The notes under the pieces are model-generated. The model saw nothing but the letters and a program-made list of their open reading frames with translations, made no database searches and was not told the DNA's origin. Positions 56,343-64,000 of a stretch of DNA of 64,000 nt are shown here, piece by piece. The position numbers and the translations under genes are program-made. The DNA comes from Siderastrea radians (taxonomy: Eukaryota > Cnidaria > Anthozoa > Scleractinia > Rhizangiidae). The stretch spans positions 17,882,701 to 17,946,700 of the forward strand of contig OZ024888.1 in NCBI GenBank assembly GCA_964017195.1, read 5' to 3'. Each line of letters opens with the position of its first letter. Positions within the stretch are counted from its first letter, which is position 1.

Positions 56343-56824
56343 GCTAGGAGTCATTTGCGGCCCGCAAAGCGCGTGTTTACGATAGGGCGGTTTTCAATTT
56401 GGCCGCGTGTATTGATAATAATGATTTATAGATTTTGTAGCTGCAATTAACATGGTCAATTTGTAGATTTCAACGTCCAGGTGGCAGATTAACCATTCAT
56501 AAGATAGTTGCTGTCCGCAGTGCTTAAACACCCATTGAATAGGGAGGGAAAAGACAGCAAAAAAGGAACAACAACCTCTCATACGATAAATAGCTTTTTG
56601 CAGTCAGTTGCTAAACGCGTTTAGTATAATAAATTGTTACAAGTGACGTGGAATGATACTTCCACTTCCAATGTCCCTCCCTCTTGGGAGGGGCATTGGG
56701 TAATCAAATCAGGCACCTTAAGGGTAGGGCATTTGAACACAAAATTGGCTCATGGGGCGGGAATTTGAACGAGCCAATCACGCCCGGGATGTTGTCCGGA
56801 GGGGTTTTCGAATTGATCGGCGCT

Positions 56825-57719
56825 TAACCCTCCCACCCTAACGCTCTTAAAAAACCTTTCGATAAATTGTTAGCTTCAATTAGTGGTTCAATGTGATTAA
56901 ATTGAGTAGAGACGTGTTATTTCACAATGATGCAGCTTTTGGCTAACCGAACAAGAGAAACGTTGTTTGGGATATCGTTTGCTTATAAACTGCTTTCGGT
57001 TTTATTTTTACTGACAACTTGCATAGCAACATTTACCAGGTTTATGGCCTCTTCTCTGTCCTCGTGAACATGTAGTACTTTGTTGAGTGGTCCTTTTTAG
57101 GATTTCAAGTACAAGTTCAAGGAAGAAGGGAGAGGGAGGCTCTAGACCCCTGTTTTTTTTTTAAATATGTAAAGGACATTGGTCCTTCGCTGTGTTTTGA
57201 CACCCAAGAGTTACTAATTGCTAGTGAAAGTAAACCGAATAACTGGTAGATTAGTGTATTGGTATTTAATGCATTTTAACCTTTTTCAACTCTTTTAGTG
57301 AGTACGTAAAAACTTAACTTAAATACTGCACAGGATGATAAAGAGAAAAATGATTAGTCTGCTCAGAAGGTTTTTCATTCTCGTCAGGGGTGCAGTGAAC
57401 CGACCTGGTAGGGAGTTGGCGGGAAGGAAAAGTTGACGTAGACAACGGGGAGAAATATTCTTAATTTTCCACCCTAGCGTAAAACTCACAGACCATTCTG
57501 CCCCCCCCCCCCACCCCTCTTCCTCCTCCACCTACCAGACGAAACTTGGACAGGACAGTGAGATTTACACAACAATGGACCTAATTTACGTCAGAAACGA
57601 CACAGTAACGAACAAACTAAAAGGATTCTGGCAGTTCTTATTAAAATGACGCCATCGTGCAAATATCCCGCTGATGTGGTCAATGCAGTCTTGAGTTTCC
57701 ATACTTTTATTGTCGGCAA
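56825..57719. other. Intergenic, specific to unit 2
   Basis: No counterpart in unit 1, where 42620 is followed within 100 bases by sequence equivalent to 58105. A C-run occurs at 57499-57512. No gene recognised. Confidence 0.4.
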
Positions 57720-57823
57720 TCAGCCTAGTACCCAGGCGTTTTCTTCTTGGCGCAAAATTTCGTGACGTCACCGAATGGCATATTAGGTCGAGTGAGCGGG
57801 AGGACAGCGCCTGGGTATTAGCC
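57720..57823. mobile_element. 104-bp mini-MITE, 9-bp target duplication
   Basis: Inverted ends CCTAGTACCCAGGCG / CGCCTGGGTATTAGCC with TGTCGGCAA on both sides (57711-57719 and 57824-57832). One of the smallest complete elements in the window. Confidence 0.8.
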
Positions 57824-59410
57824 TGTCGGCAACTTCAAGCTTTTGTTGTACTGTGGTTAATAATGGGGCTAAATTACCAATTTGTAGTATTACTCTAAGA
57901 AGCAAAAAACATGTTTTTATTAACCAGTTTTGTTTAAAACTTCTCTATTAGTGATCCTAAAACCGTCCATAAGTACTTTTCGACACGGATTCGAATAGAC
58001 TTGAAAAAATTCTGGCCGCTTTGTCTCAAGCTTCCTCTCATGTGTAGCAGAAACCATTATAAACTGATCTGTTCTACTTTCAAGAGTTCCTTTCATACTT
58101 CCCCCCTGCAGTTCTAAGACCATTTTATATTTGAGAAAATGCTCTTAGTTTTGACTTGATCAGAATCTTGACCCCAATACATAAACATACCCGTGACATA
58201 ATTTCCGAGTTAAAAACGCGCGCTTCCTGCGAAAAATTGTTGATATTGTTTTTACAACAACCAACAAAACCCAATCTTGAAAATCGGCGAAACAACAAAA
58301 TGGATCAAAAGACATATGTCCTGTTATACACGCTATTTGTCCAGCTAAAATAAAGTGTTGCTTTCTGAGCTACTTAGGAAGCGAAACAAACCAGTGAGGA
58401 CCAGTGAGGCCGTATACAGGAGAACTGGGTGGGTTACCATTTGTCTCAAAACTCTGGAAATTCCACTTGGAATCTATATGGCAACACTGGTTTCTGACGT
58501 GCCGAAAAAAATTCTGGAATAAACTGAATTTCTTGAGAAGTAGTTTAAAAATACAAAAAACAGAGTTTCCGAAAGAAATATGGGTATAGCATTTCCTTTT
58601 CTGTTATTCGCAGGCCTTTTTAATACCAATTTTTTGGCTACTCAGTTTCGGCGGATCCCTGGTTTTCCGAGTAACACTTCAGTATTTTTATTATATTACG
58701 CCTGTAGAAGGGACACAACGTGACGCCAACGGGACTGATTCTTAGGAATTTCTTCTTACCTTTACTGGGGTAAAACAGTGAAAAGTGAGCTGCAAAGGCT
58801 TAAAACCAAGATCATGAACGGGATCGTCCCACTGTGTTTCGTTGCGTGACAGAACACTGAGAAAAGACTGGGCTCTAATGAGTTCAACGGCTGCTCTCTT
58901 GTCGTGCATTCCGTGCAATGATGGCTCGAAGACTTTACAGCTTGCTTTTGTATTGACTGTTTTGCGACGGACAGGTAAGACGAACTTCATAAGTAAATGT
59001 TTAGAAGGTAATGTAACGATATAGCTAACGGTAACTGTTTCTTCGCACCAAATAAGAGGGAAAGCCTAAACAGTCTTTTTTTTACTAATAATATAAACAT
59101 CCCCCGAGCGACAGAAAAATTCCCGCACATGCAGCCATAGCTTTAGTCGTGAGTGAAAATTCATAAATCTCATTGACATGAACAGTGTTTCTTTGTTTAT
59201 ATCTTACTTTCTTGCTATCTGGGGCAAAGGTTCGCTCTCCGAGAGAGAGAATCAGAGCAACCTCAGCCAGGCTAACTATGGATAACTAACTATGCTTGGG
59301 CTGAGTAGAAATGTTCGGTAGTTATTACACAGGGAGCATGTCTGCTGAGGTTTCTTCCATAAATTTTGAAAATGAAGTTTTCATTTTCCAATTCAGTCTT
59401 CACCTTTTGG
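57824..59410 (+). other. Unit-2 sequence without recognised gene
   Basis: From about 58105 (GCAGTTCTAAGACCATTTTA) collinear with unit 1 from 42715. No intact reading frame is conserved between the copies, which argues against a gene here. Confidence 0.5.
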
Positions 59411-59487
59411 AAAAACAATTGGCTATCTCTAAAACAGGGAACGGGGAATCGAGGAACGGGGAACGGGGAACGGGGAACGGGGAATGG

Positions 59488-60306
59488 GGAACGGGGAATC
59501 TCTAAAATAGGGAATATCTAAAACAGGGAATCTCTAAAATAGGGAATCTCTAAAATGGGGAATCTCTAAAATAGGGAATCTCTAAAACGGGGAATCTCTA
59601 AAATAGGGAATCTCTAAAATAGGGAATCTCTAAAACAGGGAATCTCTAAAATAGGGAATCTCTAAAACGGGGAATCTCTAAAATAGGGAATCTCTAAAAT
59701 GGGGAATCTCTAAAATAGGGAATCTCTAAAATGGGGAATCTCTAAAACGGGGAATCTCTAAAACGGGGAATCTCTAAAACAGGGAATCTCTAAAATAGGG
59801 AATCTCTAAAATGGGGAATCTCTAAAACGGGGAATCTCTAAAACGGGGAATCTCTAAAACGGGGAATCTCTAAAATAGGGAATCTCTAAAACGGGGAATC
59901 TCTAAAACGGGGAATCTCTAAAACGGGGAATCTCTAAAATAGGGAATCTCTAAAACGGGGAATCTCTAAAATAGGGAATCTCTAAAATAGGGAATCTCTA
60001 AAACGGGGAATCTCTAAAATAGGGAATCTCTAAAACGGGGAATCTCTAAAATAGGGAATCTCTAAAATAGGGAATCTCTAAAACGGGGAATCTCTAAAAT
60101 AGGGAATCTCTGAAATAGGGAATCTCTAAAACGGGGAATCTCTAAAACGGGGAATCTCTAAAACAGGGAATCTCTAAAATAGGGAATCTCTAAAATGGGG
60201 AATCTCTAAAACGGGGAATCTCTAAAACGGGGAATCTCTAAAACGGGGAATCTCTAAAATAGGGAATCTCTAAAACGGGGAATCTCTAAAATAGGGAATC
60301 TCTAAA
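59488..60306 (+). repeat. 16-bp satellite, left arm, about 50 units
   Basis: Unit GGAATCTCTAAAACGG. One dinucleotide varies: counted by eye about 21 TA, 20 CG, 5 TG, 4 CA. The outermost units include a rare AATATCT variant that is also present at the matching place in the right arm. Confidence 0.95.
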
Positions 60307-60649
60307 TCCACAAGCCCGAACTAAAATCTCATGTCTGTTTTTCTCTCTACCATAATTTGGAAAGGATAGATAACCCAAGGGACCCCATAAACGCGTTGCG
60401 TGACCAACTCGTCACACATCCCTTTAATAAGGCACTGTAATTGCAGATTGAAGAGAGGTATCTTTTTCGGTGTAATAAAATTGAGTGAACTGAAATAAAT
60501 CACATCCTGCTGATTGTGATACAATTTATTTTTGTGTGTTGACTGCCGATACTACTTGCAACGCTTCTTTAAGTCTTATTCCACGCTCCAGTTTCTCATT
60601 ACTGTCACCTGTATTTTGATTGAACTGGTTAGCATTTGTATTACAATAA

Positions 60650-61638
60650 GAAGATACTGCACAGCTAAGTCGCGGAAACGCACACAGGTACGTTGTTGGC
60701 CAGATTCCATCCCCACTTTCCTGTTTACCTTTCAAATAAAGAGTTTATGTTTGCTACACGTAGAAGAGAGTCAGAACACCTCGACTTCTCATTCTGAACA
60801 GTGCGTAAGGTATTTGATGCAAACTGACGGACCCATGAGGAAACCGAAACTAAATAGGATCCAAACCCACCAATGGCAGTTCACGTTTGTAATGGGAATT
60901 CTTTGAATAATTTTTTCATGGCCAATCAAAGAAAACGTAATGATAACTTTGTACAAGTGGCATCGGAACGGCGCGCAGCACTGTAACAGAAAAGTGCTGC
61001 TTTGATTGCGAATTGCCGAGTCGACCAAGCCGTGTTCCACCGTGGAAAGGTAAGCAAACATCACCACCCGTGATACCCTGCTAACAGAGACGAAATACGA
61101 GAGACGCGAACATCGTCGTACATGCTAAGAAAACTTTCCAGAAAGAAACACTCTGCTAGCAGGGTATACCTATAAACTGTAAAATGTTAAGCACGTTTTC
61201 GAATTCTCATATGAACGGTAACAATACCTATGTTATATTATTTTACTGTAAGCAAAAGAAAAAATGTACAACAGCCTCATTTTACCAATAACTAATAAAG
61301 GAGCCATTTACGCTGGCTTTGCGCCTCGAGCTAACAACATGTGACTGTGATGTCGTGACCTTTTACGTCTCGACTGTGATGGCGTGATTTTTGACATCTT
61401 GAGCCAAAAACATGTTGCGTTTTGAGAGGTGACTGTTATTGTCTAGACTTGTTCCAGATATACCTTTTTTTTACTTATTTTCGCGTGTCTTAATTTTAGC
61501 GAATTGAAAAAAAAAATTGAGAAATTAAAGGCCAGCACAAAAAATCCTCTCAAAATTTACACACGCAGAATGTAATACACTCGTGAGAAATTTACATAAT
61601 CAAACATATGAATCAATAAATATAAGAGCGATTTTCGT
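60650..61638. other. Loop region of the foldback element
   Basis: Unique sequence, no recognised domain on either strand. Contains a nested small inverted repeat (ATACCCTGCTAACAGAG at 61073-61089 against 61151-61167), likely a mini-MITE of about 95 bp. Confidence 0.6.
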
Positions 61639-61975
61639 TATTGTAATACAAATGCTAACCAGTTCAATCAAAATACAGGTGACAGTAATGAGAAACTGGA
61701 GCGTGGAATAAGACTTAAAGAAGCGTTACAAGTAGTATCGGCAGTCAACACACAAAAATAAATTGTATCACAATCAGCAGGATGTGATTTATTTCAGTTC
61801 ACTCAATTTTATTACACCGAAAAAGATACCTCTCTTCAATCTGCAATTACGGTGCCTTATTAAAGGGATGTGTGACGAGTTGGTCATGCAACGCGTTTAT
61901 GGGGTCCCTTGGGTTATCTATCCTTTCCAAATTATGGTAGAGAGAAAAACAGACATGAGATTTTAGTTCGGGCTT

Positions 61976-62768
61976 GTGGATTTAGAGATTCCCTATTTTA
62001 GAGAGTCCCCGTTTTAGAGATTCCCCGTTTTAGAGATTCCCTATTTTAGAGATTCCCTATTTTAGAGATTCCCCGTTTTAGAGATTCCCTATTTTAGAGA
62101 TTCCCTATTTTAGAGATTCCCCGTTTTAGAGATTCCCCGTTTTAGAGATTCCCCGTTTTAGAGATTCCCTATTTTAGAGATTCCCTGTTTTAGAGATTCC
62201 CCGTTTTAGAGATTCCCCGTTTTAGAGATTCCCCGTTTTAGAGATTCCCCGTTTTAGAGATTCCCTATTTTAGAGATTCCCTATTTTAGAGATTCCCTAT
62301 TTTAGAGATTCCCCGTTTTAGAGATTCCCTATTTAGAGATTCCCTATTTTAGAGATTCCCCGTTTTAGAGATTCCCTATTTTAGAGATTCCCCGTTTTAG
62401 AGATTCCCCGTTTTAGAGATTCCCCGTTTTAGAGATTCCCTATTTTAGAGATTCCCCGTTTTAGAGATTCCCCGTTTTAGAGATTCCCCGTTTTAGAGAT
62501 TCCCTATTTTAGAGATTCCCTATTTTAGAGATTCCCCGTTTTAGAGATTCCCTATTTTAGAGATTCCCTATTTTAGAGATTCCCTGTTTTAGAGATTCCC
62601 TATTTTAGAGATTCCCCGTTTGAGAGATTCCCCATTTTAGAGATTCCCTATTTTAGAGATTCCCCGTTTTAGAGATTCCCTATTTTAGAGATTCCCCATT
62701 TTAGAGATTCCCTATTTTAGAGATTCCCTGTTTTAGATATTCCCTATTTTAGAGATTCCCCGTTCCCC
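61976..62768 (-). repeat. 16-bp satellite, right arm, about 48 units
   Basis: Reverse complement of the left-arm satellite. By eye about 22 TA, 21 CG, 3 CA, 2 TG units. The first several units counted from the outer end agree in order with the left arm; inner units do not. Confidence 0.95.
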
Positions 62769-62969
62769 ATTCCCCGTTCCCCGTTCCCCGTTCCTCGATT
62801 CCCCATTCCCTATTTTAGAGATAGCCAAAAACAATTCAGTCTGGCCGTAAACCTTGCTCAGAAATTAACATTGGGTTGTCTATTTCATGAGTTCTGGGTT
62901 AGAATGAGGGTTGACTCCAAGTTCATTAATAATGTAGTAAACAGTGGGTTAGGCATTGATTTTATACAT

Positions 62970-63120
62970 CAGTCAATTCCAGCTGCACCTATCCCCCCTT
63001 CCCCCGGCAACTGCGGGGCATTTGCACAGTCAGTCCCGGGGTGGGGCATTAGCAAATTTTGTGTGGCCGGGGGGATGGGCATTTGCCTACCCGGGTGCTA
63101 CCCCCGGGCTTTTAACACGT
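62970..63120. repeat. G/C-run repeat fragment
   Basis: CCCCCCTTCCCCCGGC, CCCGGGGTGGGGCATT, GGCCGGGGGGATGGGCATTT and TACCCCCGGGC resemble the subterminal regions of the Harbinger-type MITEs at 13142 and 25632. Complete ends were not found. Confidence 0.5.
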
Positions 63121-64000
63121 GCATTGTTTCCCACTCCAAATCCAAACATGGAGGATTTTATCAGAAAGGACCAGCAGTTCGCCACAGTTTGGCTCATCCG
63201 TCAAAGTTGAGGAATGGACAAACGTGTGGAGGTTTTCTTGATTTTATGCATTAATTTCTTCATTGCTTATCAAGGCAAAACTTGAGCTATCGGAAACGTT
63301 CAACGTGAATCTACGTATGCTTCATTGATCAAGGATGTTATAATTTGAATTTAGTTGCAATGAATCTAAAACTATCGTGGTCGTTTATTAAATTCTCAAC
63401 ATACACCCAATTGAAAAAACCTTGTCAGGTATAAAGCATAAATCATTGACGATGCGACCCAATGGTGCTCTGGGAAGCGTGAAAACTTGCCTTTATTTTT
63501 AGACACGGGCACATTATAATAACAGAGCATGCCTTAATTTACTTTTTAAATTATCTTGGAAAGAAAATATTTTGAATATCAAGAAACAAAACCCAGTAAT
63601 AAACTTGCCTCTGCCATCTTCCCAGAGTTTCATTGTGTCGCATTGTCCATCGTTTATACTTTTCACCCTACGATGTTTTTTCAAACGGGTGTATACAAAG
63701 GGATTGTCGTTTACTTTTGCATGTTATTAAAATATTCACCACAGATAACATAACAACAGACTATTTTATAATGCCAAGATATTTTTACTAGTTAACTGAT
63801 AAAAACAAAATAAATAACAATAAAGTGACAATCAACTATCATGTAGTGTTGCCCAAAAGGTCGATAAAATAGCTTGGCATTCTTAACTTTATTAACCAAT
63901 TAGAAGAAAGAGAAGGAGACCTACAGAAATGAAAAATCACACAATTAAATGCTGAAAGTGACACTATTGTGCAATAAATGAAAACTGCTGCAGTGTTGAT
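63121..64000. other. Intergenic, nothing recognised
   Basis: AT-rich; no gene, repeat or RNA recognised to the window edge. Confidence 0.4.

Larger units (their letters stand above)
54052..56824. mobile_element. Harbinger-type MITE interrupted by a recombinase locus
   Basis: Outer ends TGCGTCGATCAATTCTAA and AATTGATCGGCGCT match the termini of the 475-bp MITE at 13142. The G/C-rich subterminal runs and TTTGAAC words are also shared (54070-54200 and 56660-56810). Flanks are TAG (54049-54051) and TAA (56825-56827), a TAA-type duplication with one change. The middle, about 54380-56395, is unrelated to the MITE and holds the tyrosine-recombinase gene between two palindromes. Confidence 0.65.
59421..62826. 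mobile_element. Foldback transposon, 3406 bp, with satellite arms
   Basis: Starts GGCTATCTCTAAAA and ends with its exact complement. Flanked by AAAAACAATT at 59411-59420 and 62827-62836, a perfect 10-bp target duplication. The arms (about 59421-60649 and 61639-62826) comprise a 7-bp GGGGAAC array, a 16-bp satellite of about 50 units, and about 340 bp of unique sequence inverted with near-identity. The loop is about 990 bp. Unit 1 of the segmental duplication has the corresponding site without the element (AGAAACAGTT near 44151). The architecture is that of Foldback/TU-type elements. No transposase was found, so it is probably non-autonomous. Confidence 0.92.
44835..62960 (+). repeat. Segmental duplication, unit 2 (inflated by transposons)
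   Basis: Begins with a remnant of the 44-bp minisatellite and the same GGTTTCAGAAACA...TCTCCCATTTC sequence that follows the large array at 37170. It then repeats unit 1 through about 62960. Extra sequence relative to unit 1 includes 44948-46007, 46039-46467, a local duplication at 46505-47392, 47767-48287, 52576-53513, 54052-56824 plus most of 56825-58100, and 59421-62826. Confidence 0.85.

Noticed and set aside
60532..60906. 124-residue frame in the foldback loop as a transposase
   Set aside because: It spans the arm-loop boundary, has no recognisable catalytic motif, and its composition is that of random frame.
60321..61966. Two nearly identical 67-residue proteins on opposite strands
   Set aside because: They are the same stretch of the foldback arms seen twice because the arms are inverted copies. 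No family resemblance.
59421..62826. Inverted arms as an assembly artefact
   Set aside because: The arms are not identical: inner satellite order differs and the unique part has substitutions. The exact 10-bp direct duplication and the paralogous empty site also argue for a real insertion. Long reads should still be checked.

Overview
This window looks like nuclear DNA from an invertebrate animal, most likely a cnidarian and plausibly a stony coral or other hexacorallian. The reasons are AT-rich non-coding DNA, intron-preceded single-exon C2H2 zinc-finger genes, tRNA-headed short repeats, decayed non-LTR retrotransposons, tyrosine-recombinase (Crypton-like) remnants and a very high density of small inverted-repeat transposons. 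The organism assignment is inference; no species-diagnostic gene was seen.

Gene content is sparse. Four C2H2 zinc-finger genes are well supported: 5171-6088 (+), 9831-10994 (-), 39244-41016 (+) and 49947-51719 (+). In each, one coding exon carries all fingers and a good 3' splice site lies about 40-55 bases upstream of the ATG, so each probably has a 5' non-coding exon further out. Their C-termini share a short tail motif of the form [PQ]D..[YF]SI, and in the larger proteins it runs into VKE-type sequences that fit the SUMO consensus. A fifth zinc-finger locus survives only as a 3' fragment near 8002-8096. The rest of the coding signal belongs to transposons: an L1/Tx1-like LINE relic (3120-4065), the 3' end of a Jockey/CR1-like LINE (32436-33560, minus), a broken tyrosine-recombinase gene (54820-56182, minus) and the N-terminal stub of a second one (48087-48281, plus).

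Layout: 0-5 kb is nested inverted-repeat elements, tRNA-derived SINEs and LINE debris. 5-11 kb holds two divergent zinc-finger genes and one fragment. 11.7-35 kb is a field of MITEs, dispersed modules and simple repeats with no confident host gene. 35.1-37.2 kb is a 44-bp minisatellite of about 46 copies. From 37.2 kb to about 63 kb there is a tandem segmental duplication. Unit 1 (about 37.2-44.3 kb) is compact. Unit 2 (about 44.8-63.0 kb) carries the same sequence in the same order but is inflated by at least five insertions. Each unit has one 18-finger gene, and the two proteins differ by a few substitutions plus one whole finger that appears to have been overwritten by gene conversion.

The most striking structure is a 3.4-kb foldback transposon at 59421-62826. 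Its inverted arms are arrays of a 16-bp unit, it is flanked by a perfect 10-bp target duplication, and its empty site is preserved in duplication unit 1 near 44.15 kb. The second is a pair of Crypton-like tyrosine-recombinase loci, each with a perfect palindrome (24 and 48 bp) shortly upstream of the recombinase start. All copy counts and identities here were made by eye.
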